A DNA stretch of 64,000 bases from Oscillibacter sp. (GCA_022652815.1 JALCRR010000001.1:1-64000); one strand, 5' to 3'. Counted from the stretch's first letter, positions 10,519 to 21,706 are shown. Notes: generated by a model from the sequence alone, not told the origin. Program-made: numbers and translations.

Positions 10519-11727
10519 ATGAAAAAGTTTTTTGCACTGGCTCTGGCATTGGTCATGGCCCTGTCTCTGGCAGCCTGCGGCGAGGATGCCGGCACGTCGT
10601 CCGGCAGCGCAGCTGCCGGTGGTGATGCACAGACCTTGAAGATCGGCGTTTTCGAGCCGGCTTCCGGCGACAACGGTGCCGGCGGCAAGCAGGAGGTTCT
10701 GGGCATTGAGTATGCAAACTCCGTGTGCCCCACCGTGGAAGTGGGCGGCGTGACCTACAACATCGAGCTGAAGGAAGTTGACAACCAGTCCTCTACCGAC
10801 AAGGCTGTCTCTGCCGCACAGGAGCTGGTTTCTGCCGGCGTTTCCGTGGTGCTGGGCACTTACGGCTCTGGCTGCGCAATCGCGGCAGCTCCCATTTTCG
10901 AGCAGGCACAGATTCCCGCTATCGGCTGCTCCTGCACCAACCCTGCTGTGACGGAGAGCAACCCCTACTACTTCCGTGTGTGCTATCTGGATCCGTTCCA
11001 GGGCCCTGTTATGGCAAACTTCGCCAAGGATCAGTTCAGCGCCAAGAAGGCCTATGTTCTGACCATGCTGGGCGAGGACTACGGCTCCAACCTGGGCACT
11101 TACTTCTCTCAGGAATTTGAGAAGCTGGGCGGTGAGATCAAGTCCGAGTCCTTTACCGAGGGCACGTCTGACTTCTCCGCTTATATCCAGAACGCCGTTT
11201 CCTGGGGCGCAGACGTGATTTTTGCTCCCTCTGCCACCACCTACGCATCTCTGATTATCGGCCAGGCTGCCAAGTCCGGCTGCACGATTCCTCTGCTGGC
11301 TGGCGACACCTGGGAGTCCTCCGTTATTCTGGACGCCCAGAAGGGCACCGATCAGCAGGTGTTCTGCTCTACTTTCTTTGACGAAAACGACGAGTCCGGC
11401 GCGGCTGCCTCCTTCGTCAAGGGCTTCAAGGAGTATCTGAATGCCGATTCCCAGCGCTTGACCAACAACGGCGGCAATGACATCGTGGCTGCTGTCTCCG
11501 CTCTGGGCTATGACGCCTATATGACCGCCATCGAAGGCTTGAAGCTGTCTGCTTCCACCTCCGGCGAGGACATCCAGGCAGCACTGTTCAACGTGGACTT
11601 TGACGCCGTCACCGGCCACATCACCATTGATGCCGCCACCGGCGACGCCAACAAGACCATGGCCTATATCAAGCAGGCCACGGACGGCACATTTACCTTC
11701 ATCAAGACCCAGTCCGTCTCCGAGTAA
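10519..11727 (+). CDS. Branched-chain amino acid type ABC transporter substrate-binding lipoprotein (LivJ-like)
   Basis: MKKFFALALALVMALSLAACG lipobox; periplasmic-binding fold; followed by livHMGF. Confidence 0.9.
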   Translation: MKKFFALALALVMALSLAACGEDAGTSSGSAAAGGDAQTLKIGVFEPASGDNGAGGKQEVLGIEYANSVCPTVEVGGVTYNIELKEVDNQSSTDKAVSAAQELVSAGVSVVLGTYGSGCAIAAAPIFEQAQIPAIGCSCTNPAVTESNPYYFRVCYLDPFQGPVMANFAKDQFSAKKAYVLTMLGEDYGSNLGTYFSQEFEKLGGEIKSESFTEGTSDFSAYIQNAVSWGADVIFAPSATTYASLIIGQAAKSGCTIPLLAGDTWESSVILDAQKGTDQQVFCSTFFDENDESGAAASFVKGFKEYLNADSQRLTNNGGNDIVAAVSALGYDAYMTAIEGLKLSASTSGEDIQAALFNVDFDAVTGHITIDAATGDANKTMAYIKQATDGTFTFIKTQSVSE

Positions 11728-11763
11728 GGAGCGGTTTTCACGCAAAACCCATGCGGCGCGGAA

Positions 11764-11792
11764 CGCAGGCGGGGAAAAGTCCCCCGCCTGCG
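11764..11792 (+). other. Strong GC hairpin in the SBP-livH intergenic region
   Basis: CGCAGGCGGGG-(aaaagtc)-CCCCGCCTGCG. Confidence 0.7.
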
Positions 11793-11891
11793 CTTTGCGC
11801 CCGATACAAAGGCGTCTGCTTCGCCGCAGGCCGGAGGCCGGAGGGCCTGCGGCAGAGCAGAACCAAACCCGATTAATTTGGAGGTGTCCCT

Positions 11892-12770
11892 ATGGCTGCA
11901 AAAATCCTGCCCTATCTTCTGGGCGGCATTTCCGTGGGCGGCCAGTATGCCCTAATCGCCATCGGCTATACGATGGTTTACGGCATTCTGCGTCTGATTA
12001 ACTTTGCCCACGGCGATATCTTTACAGTGGCCGGCTTTATCATGGTCTATGCCGCGGCCACCATGCCCCTTTATGTGACGATTCCTTTGGTCATTATTCT
12101 GACGATTCTGCTGGGCGTCCTGGTGGAAAAGGTGGCCTACAAGCCCCTGCGCACCGCGCCGAGAATGTCGGTCATGATCTCCGCCATCGGCATGAGCTAC
12201 CTGCTGCAAAACTCCATGTGGTATCTCACCGGCGGCCTTGCCAAGCAGTATCCGACCCTGCCTTGGATCAGCGACAAGATCACCGTGGCTGGCTATACGA
12301 CTTCCCGCGTGACCATCATCACCCCGATCCTAACCATCGTTTTGGTGGTCGCTCTGGTTGCTCTCATTCAAAAGACCAAGATCGGTATGGCCATGCGCGC
12401 TGCCTCCCGGGATTTTGAGACGGCACAGCTCATGGGCATCAAGATCAACAACGTCATCAGCTTTACCTTTGTGGTGGGCTCCGGCCTTGCCGCCATTGGT
12501 TCCATGCTGTACTTTTCCAACTACGCCACCGTCACGCCGACGGTCGGTGCCATGCCGGGTCTGAAGGCCTTTGTGGCTGCCGTGTTCGGCGGCATTGGCT
12601 CCATTCCCGGCGCCGTGATCGGCGGCTTCATCATCGGCATCTGCGAGAGCTTTATCAAGGGCACCGGCGCAACGACGTTTTCCGACGCCTTTACCTTCGC
12701 CTTGCTGATCGTGATTCTGGCAGTCAAGCCCACCGGCCTCTTCGGAGAGAATCTGACGGAGAAGGTGTGA
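11892..12770 (+). CDS. livH: Branched-chain amino acid ABC transporter permease LivH
   Basis: GGQYALIAIGYTMVYGILRLINFAHGD signature. Confidence 0.93.
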   Translation: MAAKILPYLLGGISVGGQYALIAIGYTMVYGILRLINFAHGDIFTVAGFIMVYAAATMPLYVTIPLVIILTILLGVLVEKVAYKPLRTAPRMSVMISAIGMSYLLQNSMWYLTGGLAKQYPTLPWISDKITVAGYTTSRVTIITPILTIVLVVALVALIQKTKIGMAMRAASRDFETAQLMGIKINNVISFTFVVGSGLAAIGSMLYFSNYATVTPTVGAMPGLKAFVAAVFGGIGSIPGAVIGGFIIGICESFIKGTGATTFSDAFTFALLIVILAVKPTGLFGENLTEKV

Positions 12771-12774
12771 CGGC

Positions 12775-14112
12775 ATGAAAAAGAACAACAAGACCAAGAT
12801 CGTTTCTGCCGTCCTAATTGTGGCGCTGCTGGCAGTATTACTGCTGCTGGACAACACCAAAGGTGTTCCCTCCATGCTTTTAACGGTGCTGCGCAAGGGC
12901 GCGATCTACGCACTGGTGGCCGTTTCCATGAACCTGCTGAACGGCTTCACGGGCCTTTTCTCTCTGGGACAGGCTGGCTTCATGCTGCTGGGCGCTTATA
13001 CCTACGCGGCGCTGACTATCCCGGTGGAGAGCCAGACCTCCATCTATCAGCAGTATCCCGGCGGCGGCGTGGGCTTCTCTATTACAGAGGGGCTGACCAA
13101 CGCCATGGGCGGCTTTGGCCTGCTGCTGGGCGTTGTGATCTGCCTCATTCTGGCGGGCATCGTGGCGGCGCTGCTGGCCTATGTGATCGGCTTGCCTGTG
13201 CTGCGTCTGAAATCTGACTATCTGGCCATCGCCACACTGGGCTTTGCGGAAATTCTCCGCGCTGTGGTGCAGTATGCGAAGCTGGGACCCGTCACCAACG
13301 GCTCCAACCTGCTGTACGGCTTCACCAGCTTTGACGATTTCAAGATCGGCTCTTTGAAGCTGTCCACCGTCATGCCGTTCGTATTCTCCGGACTGTGCAT
13401 TGCCGTGGTGGTGCTGCTGATTAACTCCACCTATGGCCGCGCATTCAAGGCCATCCGCGACGATGAAGTGGCGGCGGAGGCCATGGGCATCAACCTTGCC
13501 AAGCACAAGCGCATGAGCTTTGTCATCTCCTCGTTCTTCGCCGGCATTTCCGGCGCGCTGCTGGCCATGTATCAGGCGTCCGTGCAGGCGGTCACTTTCA
13601 AGGCGGCTATGACCTATGAAATTCTGCTGATCGTCGTCATCGGCGGCATCGGCTCCATCTCCGGCTCCGTGATCGCGTCGTTCCTGTTCGTGGGCTGCTC
13701 GGAATGGTGGCTGCGTTTCCTGGACAACGAAAAGACGCTGAAAAACTTCAACGCAAAGCTGATTTTTGCCATCATCTTCGGCCTGATCGTGGCCGGCATC
13801 GCCGTCGCCATCTTCTTCAAACAGAAGAAAAACGGCAAGCTGGGCGCCAATGTTCCGTGTATCGGCACGGCGATTGTTGCTCTTGCCGCCATTGGGTGGG
13901 ATATTTGGTTCGTCATCAGTCCCAATCTGAAGCTGCCGCTGCTGCGCTCCGGCTTCCGGATGGTCGTGTTCTCCGTCATCATCATGGTGGTGGTGCTCTT
14001 CTTCCGTAAGGGTCTGCTGGGCGACCAAGAGCTGCCGGATGTCCTGCACCGGTTTGGGGCATGGCTTCAAAGCCGCTTTGGAAAATCCGCCAAGGGAGGT
14101 GACGCCAAATGA
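12775..14112 (+). CDS. livM: Branched-chain amino acid ABC transporter permease LivM
   Basis: LLNGFTGLFSLGQAGFMLLGAYTYA, GRAFKAIRDDEVAAEAMGIN. Confidence 0.93.
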   Translation: MKKNNKTKIVSAVLIVALLAVLLLLDNTKGVPSMLLTVLRKGAIYALVAVSMNLLNGFTGLFSLGQAGFMLLGAYTYAALTIPVESQTSIYQQYPGGGVGFSITEGLTNAMGGFGLLLGVVICLILAGIVAALLAYVIGLPVLRLKSDYLAIATLGFAEILRAVVQYAKLGPVTNGSNLLYGFTSFDDFKIGSLKLSTVMPFVFSGLCIAVVVLLINSTYGRAFKAIRDDEVAAEAMGINLAKHKRMSFVISSFFAGISGALLAMYQASVQAVTFKAAMTYEILLIVVIGGIGSISGSVIASFLFVGCSEWWLRFLDNEKTLKNFNAKLIFAIIFGLIVAGIAVAIFFKQKKNGKLGANVPCIGTAIVALAAIGWDIWFVISPNLKLPLLRSGFRMVVFSVIIMVVVLFFRKGLLGDQELPDVLHRFGAWLQSRFGKSAKGGDAK

Positions 14113-14948
14113 ACAACGTTCTGACCATTGAGAACGCAACCATGCAGTTCGGCGGCGTCGTCGCCGTGGATAACATGAATCTCCGGGTGGACGAGGGCGA
14201 GATTGTCTCCCTAATCGGCCCCAACGGCGCCGGCAAGACCACCGCCTTTAACGTCATCACCGGCGTGTATGCCCCCACCAATGGCCGCGTGGAATTTTGC
14301 GGCAAGACCATTGTTGAAAACCATCCCCAGGGCAAAATGGAAAAGCTTTATAAGGGCCAGAACAATGGGCAGTATACCCACGTTCTGAAGCCCACTCCCG
14401 ATAAAATTACCAAGCTGGGCATGGCCCGTACCTTCCAGAACATCCGCCTGTGGAAATCGCAGACCGTGTTTGAAAACGTTCTGATCGCCAAGCACTGCCG
14501 CACCACGGCAAACTTCTTCTCCGCCACCTTCCGCATGAACCATGCGGAGGAGCAGCGCCAGCGGGAGGAGTGCGACGAGCTTTTGAGCGTTCTAGGCCTT
14601 GAAAACGTCCGCAATGAGCTGGCAACGTCCCTGCCTTACGGCCAGCAACGCCGGGTTGAGATCGCCCGGGCACTTGCCACACAGCCCAAGCTGCTGCTGT
14701 TGGATGAGCCGGCAGCCGGTATGAACCCGCAAGAAACGGATGAGCTGACGGCCTTCATCGGCAAGATTCGGGACGACTTCAAGCTGACGGTTTTCCTAAT
14801 CGAGCACCACATGGATCTGGTCATGGACATTTCCGACCGCATCTATGTGCTGGACTTCGGCAAGCTGATTGCCGACGGCACGCCGACGGAAATTCAGAAC
14901 AATCAGCGCGTGATTGACGCCTATCTGGGGGTGAGCAACGATGCTTAA
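14109..14948 (+). CDS. livG: Branched-chain amino acid ABC transporter ATP-binding protein LivG
   Basis: LIGPNGAGKTTAFNVITG, LPYGQQRRVEIARALA, LLLDEPAAGMNP. Confidence 0.94.
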   Translation: MNNVLTIENATMQFGGVVAVDNMNLRVDEGEIVSLIGPNGAGKTTAFNVITGVYAPTNGRVEFCGKTIVENHPQGKMEKLYKGQNNGQYTHVLKPTPDKITKLGMARTFQNIRLWKSQTVFENVLIAKHCRTTANFFSATFRMNHAEEQRQREECDELLSVLGLENVRNELATSLPYGQQRRVEIARALATQPKLLLLDEPAAGMNPQETDELTAFIGKIRDDFKLTVFLIEHHMDLVMDISDRIYVLDFGKLIADGTPTEIQNNQRVIDAYLGVSNDA

Positions 14949-15654
14949 AATCGAAAATCTGCACGTCTCCTACGGCGGCATCAAGGCTCTGCGCGGCATT
15001 TCTCTGGATGTCCCCGACGGCAAGATCGTCACCCTGATCGGCGCAAACGGCGCCGGCAAGTCCACCATGCTGCGTACCATTACCGGCCTTGTCAAGGCCG
15101 AGAGCGGCTCCATCCAGTGGAACGGCAAAGAACTGCTGGGCATGTCCATTGACCGCATTATCTCTGAGGGCATCGCCATGTCTCCCGAAGGCCGCCGGGT
15201 CTTTGCGGACTTGACGGTTGTGGAAAACCTAAAGATCGGCGCCTACCTCCGCAAGGACAAGGCGGAGATCGAGAAGGATTTGAACTGGGTTTATGACCTG
15301 TTTCCCCGGCTGAAGGAGCGCTCCTGGCAGCTGGCAGGCACGCTTTCCGGCGGCGAACAGCAGATGCTGGCCGTGGGTCGGGCACTGATGTCCCGTCCCA
15401 AGCTGATGATGCTGGACGAACCGTCTCTGGGCCTTGCACCTCTGGTGGTGCAGGACATCTTCTCCATCATCCGCGAGATCAACAAGCAAGGCGTGACAGT
15501 TCTGCTGATCGAGCAGAACGCCAATATGGCGCTGAAAACCGCAGATCTGGCCTACGTTCTGGAAACGGGCAACATCACCCTCTCCGGCACGGGCGCCGAG
15601 CTGCTGGCCAACGACAAGGTCAAGGAAGCCTACCTCGGCAAACACAAGAATTAA
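14941..15654 (+). CDS. livF: Branched-chain amino acid ABC transporter ATP-binding protein LivF
   Basis: LIGANGAGKSTMLRTITGL, LSGGEQQMLAVGRALM, MLDEPSLGLAP. Confidence 0.94.
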   Translation: MLKIENLHVSYGGIKALRGISLDVPDGKIVTLIGANGAGKSTMLRTITGLVKAESGSIQWNGKELLGMSIDRIISEGIAMSPEGRRVFADLTVVENLKIGAYLRKDKAEIEKDLNWVYDLFPRLKERSWQLAGTLSGGEQQMLAVGRALMSRPKLMMLDEPSLGLAPLVVQDIFSIIREINKQGVTVLLIEQNANMALKTADLAYVLETGNITLSGTGAELLANDKVKEAYLGKHKN

Positions 15655-15708
15655 AATTTCATCTTCTTTCACCGCCCCAGCGGTGGAACGCGGTGAGATA
15701 TCTATATG

Positions 15709-15742
15709 AAAAGCGGCGCAGTTTTTAAACTGCGCCGCTTTT
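15709..15742. terminator. Bidirectional intrinsic terminator after livF
   Basis: Perfect AAAAGCGGCGCAGTTT-tt-AAACTGCGCCGCTTTT palindrome. Confidence 0.85.
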
Positions 15743-15844
15743 ATCGTTCATTCGATTTGCTTTTTGGGTAGAATATCGATACAATGAAAGCGAACTTAAA
15801 AAAACGGCCGGAGAACAACTGCCGACCGGGAACGGAGCATCAGC

Positions 15845-17632
15845 ATGGCACAGAAGAAACGCGGTGAACTGGACAAGGCATTCCAGTGGAATTTGAGCCC
15901 CATCTATGAAAATCGGGCGGCTTGGGAGCGAGATCTTCAAAAGGCGCAGCAGGCAGTGGGGGAGATTGCGGCGCTCCCCGGTACGCTGAAAACCTCGAAG
16001 GAGGCACTGAAGGCAGGACTTGATGCCATCTACCGGGCATCGGCACTGGTGGAGCGGGTGTATGTCTACGCCATGCTGCAAAAAGCCGGGGACAACGGCG
16101 ACAGCGACTATCAAGAGATGGAGGGAAAGGCCACTACGCTTTCCGTCTCGTTTGGGACGGCCTGCGCCTTTGTGGACCCCGAAATTTTGAGTATTCCGGC
16201 CTCCACGCTGAAAAGCTGGACGGAAAGCGAGGAGCTGGCATCTTACCGCCACATTCTGGAGGACACCGCCCGCTCGGCAGACCATACTCTGAGCCGGGAG
16301 CAGGAGGAAATGCTGGCGGCACTTTCCGATGCGGCAGGTACGCCGGATCAGTGCTTCACCATGCTGGAAAGCGTGGATATGACCTTCCCCGAGATCACCG
16401 ATGAAACGGGAAAGAAGGTCCCTCTGACCCACGGCAGCTACGGCGTCTACCGCGACAGCCGGGTGCAAAGCGTCCGCAAGGAGGCGTTCGAGGTCTACTT
16501 CGGCGAATTCAAGCGCTATCTCAATACATTTGCGGCCATGTATGCCGGCTCCGTCAAGCTGGACTGCTACTACGCCCGGATGCGGCAGTTTTCCTCCGCC
16601 TGCGAGCGGGCGCTGTTTTCCGGCAATGTGCCCCTGCGGGTCTATGACGCGCTGGTGGAGGCGGTCCACCGGAACCTTCCTGCCATGCACCGGTATCTGG
16701 ATTTGCGGCGGGAGACGCTGGGCCTTGACGAGCTGCATATGTACGATCTCTACTGCCCTATGGTGGAGGATGTGGAGTTCAATATCACCTATCCCCAGGC
16801 GCAGCAGATGGTGAAGCAGGCGCTTGCCCCGCTGGGCGAGCGGTATGAAAAGCTTCTTGACCGCGCCTTTTCCGAGCGGTGGATCGACGTCTATGAGAAC
16901 AGCGGCAAGACCACGGGCGCGTTTTCCTGCGGCGTTTACGGCGTCCACCCCTACGTGCTTTTGAACTTTACCGGCACACTGGACGATGCCTTTACGCTGG
17001 CGCACGAGCTGGGTCACGCCATGCACTCCTTCTTCTCCGACGAAACCCAGGATTACCCCAACCACGACTACCGGATTCTGGTGGCGGAGGTCGCCTCCAC
17101 GGTGAACGAGGTGTTGCTGACCAAGTACCTGCTGAAAACCGAGACGGACCCGGCTCGCCGGGCGTATGTCCTCAATCATTTTCTGGAGGGCTTCCGCACC
17201 ACGGTTTACCGCCAGACGCTGTTTGCGGAGTTTGAGCGGCAGGCTCATGACCTTTACCAGCAGGGTCAGCCCCTGACGGCCAAGGTTTTAAGCGACGTCT
17301 ACCGGAAGCTGAACGAGGAATATTATGCCGGCGCCGTGGTGGATGCGCTGCAGGACATCGAGTGGGCGCGGATTCCCCACTTCTACAATGCGTTTTACGT
17401 CTATCAGTACGCCACCGGCTTTTCCTCCGCCGTGGCCATTGCCGAGCATATTTTAACAACCGGCGACACGGCAGGCTACCTGAAGTTCCTGACCACCGGC
17501 GGCAGCGACTATCCCATCGAGGAGCTGAAGCTGGCGGGTGTGGATTTGACCGATCCCAAAACCGTGTCTGGCGCGCTGGGCGTGTTTCGCAGCAGCCTTG
17601 ACGAGATGGCGCAGCTGCTCAAAACCCTGTAA
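15845..17632 (+). CDS. pepF: Oligoendopeptidase F (M3 family)
   Basis: [18 protein letters not shown] zinc site and M3B architecture. Confidence 0.94.
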   Translation: MAQKKRGELDKAFQWNLSPIYENRAAWERDLQKAQQAVGEIAALPGTLKTSKEALKAGLDAIYRASALVERVYVYAMLQKAGDNGDSDYQEMEGKATTLSVSFGTACAFVDPEILSIPASTLKSWTESEELASYRHILEDTARSADHTLSREQEEMLAALSDAAGTPDQCFTMLESVDMTFPEITDETGKKVPLTHGSYGVYRDSRVQSVRKEAFEVYFGEFKRYLNTFAAMYAGSVKLDCYYARMRQFSSACERALFSGNVPLRVYDALVEAVHRNLPAMHRYLDLRRETLGLDELHMYDLYCPMVEDVEFNITYPQAQQMVKQALAPLGERYEKLLDRAFSERWIDVYENSGKTTGAFSCGVYGVHPYVLLNFTGTLDDAFTLAHELGHAMHSFFSDETQDYPNHDYRILVAEVASTVNEVLLTKYLLKTETDPARRAYVLNHFLEGFRTTVYRQTLFAEFERQAHDLYQQGQPLTAKVLSDVYRKLNEEYYAGAVVDALQDIEWARIPHFYNAFYVYQYATGFSSAVAIAEHILTTGDTAGYLKFLTTGGSDYPIEELKLAGVDLTDPKTVSGALGVFRSSLDEMAQLLKTL

Positions 17633-17657
17633 CGCGAAAATTTCAGAAGAATCCAAA

Positions 17658-17689
17658 AGCAGACCCTTCGGGGGTCTGCTTTTTTTGCG
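17658..17689 (+). terminator. Intrinsic terminator after pepF
   Basis: AGCAGACCC-ttcgg-GGGTCTGCT followed by T7. Confidence 0.85.
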
Positions 17690-17787
17690 CAATTTTTCAA
17701 AATTCCGCGCATGAAACGGCAAAAAGAAGAAACCCTAACATGGAAATCCCTATGAAATTCTCCAATCGCACAAAAGGAGTGACGCAT

Positions 17788-19014
17788 TTGGAAACCGGAA
17801 TCCATAATACCTCTGAAATTGGACGCTTGAAGCGCGTCCTGCTGCACCGTCCGGGTCGGGAACTGGAAAACCTAATGCCGGAATATCTGGAGCGGCTGCT
17901 GTTTGACGACATCCCGTACCTCTCTGAAGCCCAGAAGGAGCACGACGCCTTTGCGGACTGCCTCAAAAAGGCGGGCGTGGATGTGGTGTACCTCACCGAT
18001 CTTGTTACCGAGAGCCTCGTCTCCCAGGAAGTCCGTCAGAAGCTGGTACAGGAGTTTTTGAACGAGGCCGGCGTACCCGACGAGCGGACACGGGACGCGC
18101 TGAAGGAGTATTTTTCGTCTCTGGATGACAAAACGCTGGTGGAGACCATGATGGCCGGCGTGCGAAAGAACGACCTGCGGGGGGATTCCTCCCGTCTGGG
18201 AGACTACCTGACGGCGGCGGAGGGCGACTATCCCTTCGCCGTGGACCCGCTGCCCAACCTCTATTTTACCCGTGACCCCTTTGCCACCATCGGCACCGGC
18301 GTTTCCCTGCACAAAATGCACACGGCCACCCGCAACCGGGAGACGCTGTTCGGAAAATTCATCTTCCAGTACCACCCTGTTTATAAAAACGCACCCCGCT
18401 GGTATGACCGGGGCGAGACGTCCTCTCTGGAGGGCGGCGACATTTTAATCCTCTCGCCGGAGGTTCTGGCCGTGGGCATTTCCCAGCGGACGCAGGAGGA
18501 CTCCATCGACGCGCTGGCAGAGACGGTACTCTCCAAGAGCCAGACGTTCAAAAAGGTGCTGGCGTTCAACATCCCGAAAACCCGCTCCTTCATGCACTTA
18601 GACACCGTGTTCACCATGGTGGATCGGGACAAGTTCACCGTCCATCCCAACATTCTCAAGAGCATCACGGTGTTTGTCATGGAGCTGGACGAAAACGGAA
18701 AGATGACCATTCAGCAGGAGGACGGCCGTCTGGAGGACATTCTCAAGGAGCATCTGGGGCTTGACAGCGTGACGCTGATTCCCTGCGGCGAGGGCAGTGA
18801 GATCGACGCCGCCCGGGAACAGTGGAGCGACGGCTCCAACACGCTGGCCATCGCCCCGGGCGAGGTGGTGGTCTACTCCCGCAACTATGTCACCAACCGG
18901 TCACTGGAGGAGGCGGGCATCAAGCTGCATGTCATTCCCTCGGCGGAGCTCTCCCGGGGACGCGGAGGTCCCCGCTGTATGTCCATGCCGCTTGTTCGGG
19001 ATGATCCCTCTTAA
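17788..19014 (+). CDS. arcA: Arginine deiminase
   Basis: [27 protein letters not shown]..., [10 protein letters not shown]-terminal [13 protein letters not shown]. Start read as TTG at 17788 with AAAGGAG upstream; ORF track uses ATG 17740. Confidence 0.94.
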   Translation: METGIHNTSEIGRLKRVLLHRPGRELENLMPEYLERLLFDDIPYLSEAQKEHDAFADCLKKAGVDVVYLTDLVTESLVSQEVRQKLVQEFLNEAGVPDERTRDALKEYFSSLDDKTLVETMMAGVRKNDLRGDSSRLGDYLTAAEGDYPFAVDPLPNLYFTRDPFATIGTGVSLHKMHTATRNRETLFGKFIFQYHPVYKNAPRWYDRGETSSLEGGDILILSPEVLAVGISQRTQEDSIDALAETVLSKSQTFKKVLAFNIPKTRSFMHLDTVFTMVDRDKFTVHPNILKSITVFVMELDENGKMTIQQEDGRLEDILKEHLGLDSVTLIPCGEGSEIDAAREQWSDGSNTLAIAPGEVVVYSRNYVTNRSLEEAGIKLHVIPSAELSRGRGGPRCMSMPLVRDDPS

Positions 19015-19039
19015 AAGGGGGATACTATCCCCCTTTTAG
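19013..19039. terminator. Intrinsic terminator after arcA
   Basis: AAAAGGGGGA-tacta-TCCCCCTTTT. Confidence 0.75.
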
Positions 19040-19090
19040 AATCTCCGGCAACGAGTGAAAATCATACTGATGCAATAAGGAGAATATGTA

Positions 19091-20089
19091 ATGGCTGTTA
19101 ATTTAAAAGGACGGAGCTTTCTGACGCTTCAGGACTTTACCCCGGAGGAAATCCGGTATCTGCTGGATCTGGGCCACGACTTAAAAACCAAGCGCCGCGC
19201 CGGCATCCATGCCCCCACCATGAAGGGCAAGCATATTGTGCTGCTGTTTGAAAAGACCTCCACCCGCACCCGCTGCTCGTTCGAGGTCGCCGCCACCCAG
19301 GAGGGTGCCCACGTCACCTATCTGGACGCGGGCAGCTCCCAGATGGGTAAGAAGGAATCGCTGGAGGACTCCGCCAAGGTGCTGGGCCGTTTCTTTGACG
19401 GCATCGAGTACCGCGGCTATGACCAGAAGGTAGTCGAGGATCTGGCAAAGTTCGCAGGCGTGCCGGTGTGGAACGGTCTGACCGATGCCGACCACCCCAC
19501 CCAGATTCTGGCGGACATGATGACCATTGAGGAGCACTGCGCAAAGCCCCTGAACAAGGTCAAAGTCGTGTTCCCCGGCGATGTGCGCAACAATATGTGC
19601 TACGCCTGGATGATCGGCGCGGCCAAGATGGGCATGCACTTTGTGGGTCTGGGGCCGGAGTCGCTGGCGAAGGAAATGGACCAGAAGATCGTCAAGGAGA
19701 CGTTTGAAACAGCGCGGCAGACCGGCGGCCTGATCGAAATTACCGATGACAAAAGCTGCCTGAAGGACGCCGACGTGATCTACGGCGACATCTGGGCATC
19801 CATGGGCGAAGAGGCGCTGATTCCCGAGCGTGCCAAGCTGCTGACACCCTACCGCGTGACGGAGGAGACGCTGGAAGCCACCGGCAACAAGGACGTGCTG
19901 TATCTGCACTGCCTGCCGTCCTTCCACGACTTCGAGACGAAGATGGCCAAGGAGTGGAAGGAAAAGGGCGTGGACATCCGAGAGGCCACGGACGAGGTGT
20001 TCCGGGGCAAGCACTCCGTCGTGTTTGACGAGGCAGAAAACCGGATGCACTCCATCAAGGCCATTCTGGTGGCAACCATCGGAAAGTAA
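19091..20089 (+). CDS. argF/arcB: Ornithine carbamoyltransferase
   Basis: FEKTSTRTRCSFEVAA, NGLTDADHPTQILADMMT, LHCLPSFHD. Confidence 0.94.
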   Translation: MAVNLKGRSFLTLQDFTPEEIRYLLDLGHDLKTKRRAGIHAPTMKGKHIVLLFEKTSTRTRCSFEVAATQEGAHVTYLDAGSSQMGKKESLEDSAKVLGRFFDGIEYRGYDQKVVEDLAKFAGVPVWNGLTDADHPTQILADMMTIEEHCAKPLNKVKVVFPGDVRNNMCYAWMIGAAKMGMHFVGLGPESLAKEMDQKIVKETFETARQTGGLIEITDDKSCLKDADVIYGDIWASMGEEALIPERAKLLTPYRVTEETLEATGNKDVLYLHCLPSFHDFETKMAKEWKEKGVDIREATDEVFRGKHSVVFDEAENRMHSIKAILVATIGK

Positions 20090-20317
20090 CTTCATCAAAG
20101 TGTAAAGGCACTTTGATGAGGGGCTGCGGCCCGACACCGCGCACACACTGCCGTAGGGCAGTGCGCACACTCGCGGGCCGAGAAGAATTTTCTCCGACGC
20201 TCTTGCCGCGGTCAAAATGATTTAAATTTATTTTGCCGCTCCGGCGGCAAAACCCGGTGGGACCCGGAACCAGCAAGACCCCGGCGGAAAACGCAACGGG
20301 AAGGGAGAAAAATACGG

Positions 20318-21706
20318 ATGGCAAAATCAAAATTTCGCATGCCCACGGCGTACACGATCTTATTTGCACTGATTTTACTGGTGGCGATTGCCACCTGGCT
20401 CATTCCCGCGGGCAGCTATGATTATGTGGATGGCGTACCGGTGGCGGGGACGTACCACGCAGTGGAGGCTAGCCCCGCCGGCATCGGCGAAATCCTGCGC
20501 GCCTCGTTCGAGGGCTTTTACGACGCGGTGGACGTATGCGTGTTTATCCTCATGGTAGGCGGCTTTCTGGGCGTGGTGATGAAAACCGGCGCCATCGACG
20601 CGGGCGTGTCCGGCGTGATCGGTGCGCTGCGAGGGCGGGAGCAGTGGATGATCCCCATTTTGATGGTGGTGTTCGGTCTGGGCGGCACCACGTACGGCAT
20701 GTGGGAGGAAACCATGGCCTTTTACCCGCTGCTGATTCCAGTGTTCCTCGCGGCGGGATATGACGCGGTGGTGGGCATTTCCGTCATTCTGCTGGGCGCC
20801 GGAGCCGGTGTGTTGTGCTCCACGGTGAACCCCTTTGCAACGGGCATCGCCTCCGGCTTTGCTGGAACCTCGCTGGGCGACGGCATTGTCCTGCGGCTTT
20901 TGATGTGGCTTGCGTTTGAGGGCATCTCCATCTGGTTCGTCATGGCCTATGCGGCCAAGGTGAAGCGGGACCCAAGTGCATCCGTGGTGGGCACGGGACA
21001 CGAGCTTTTGCACACCAAAACCGACGAGGCTCCGCCGCTGACCGGGAAGCGGAAGGTTATTTTGGTGATCTTTACGCTGACGTTTGTGGTCATGGTGGTG
21101 GGCGTCGTGCCCTTTGACGAAATGGGGCTGCCGATCCCGTCTCTTGGCTGGTGGTTCCCGGAGCTGTCCGCCCTGTTTCTGGTCAGCGGCATCGTCATCG
21201 GCATCATCGACCGCATGGGGGAGGCCACCGTGGCGGAGACTTACGTCTCCGGCTGCGCCGATCTTCTGGGCGTGGCGTTTATCATCGGCATCTCCCGCGG
21301 CATCACGGTTTTGATGAATGGCGCTCATGTGACGGACACCATTCTCCACTGGGGCGAAACAGCGCTGGCCGGCAGCGGCCCCATTACGTTTACCCTGTTG
21401 GTTTACGTGCTGTATCTGCCGCTGTCCATCCTAATTCCCTCGTCCTCCGGCCTTGCCACCTTGTCCGTGCCGATTCTGGCGCCGCTGGCGTCCTTTGCCG
21501 GCGTCTCCGGATCGCTGGTGGTCACGGCCTTTCAGAGCGCCTCCGGCCTTGTCAACCTGCTGACGCCGACTGCCGCCGTGATTATGGGCGCGCTGGCGCT
21601 GGGGCATGTGGGGTATGATCGGTGGTTCAAGTATGTCTGGAAACTAATTTTATATTTTCTGCTTCTGACGCTGGCGTTTTTGATTCTCGGCGTCTGGATG
21701 CAATAA
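20318..21706 (+). CDS. YfcC/ArcD-like basic amino acid antiporter family membrane protein
   Basis: MPTAYTILFALILLVAIATWLIPAGSYDYV plus ISRGITVLMNGAHVTDTILHWGE; sits after arcA-OTC. Confidence 0.85.
   Translation: MAKSKFRMPTAYTILFALILLVAIATWLIPAGSYDYVDGVPVAGTYHAVEASPAGIGEILRASFEGFYDAVDVCVFILMVGGFLGVVMKTGAIDAGVSGVIGALRGREQWMIPILMVVFGLGGTTYGMWEETMAFYPLLIPVFLAAGYDAVVGISVILLGAGAGVLCSTVNPFATGIASGFAGTSLGDGIVLRLLMWLAFEGISIWFVMAYAAKVKRDPSASVVGTGHELLHTKTDEAPPLTGKRKVILVIFTLTFVVMVVGVVPFDEMGLPIPSLGWWFPELSALFLVSGIVIGIIDRMGEATVAETYVSGCADLLGVAFIIGISRGITVLMNGAHVTDTILHWGETALAGSGPITFTLLVYVLYLPLSILIPSSSGLATLSVPILAPLASFAGVSGSLVVTAFQSASGLVNLLTPTAAVIMGALALGHVGYDRWFKYVWKLILYFLLLTLAFLILGVWMQ

Noticed and set aside
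15725-17248. 507-aa minus-strand ORF
   Set aside because: Antisense to pepF; no domain match.
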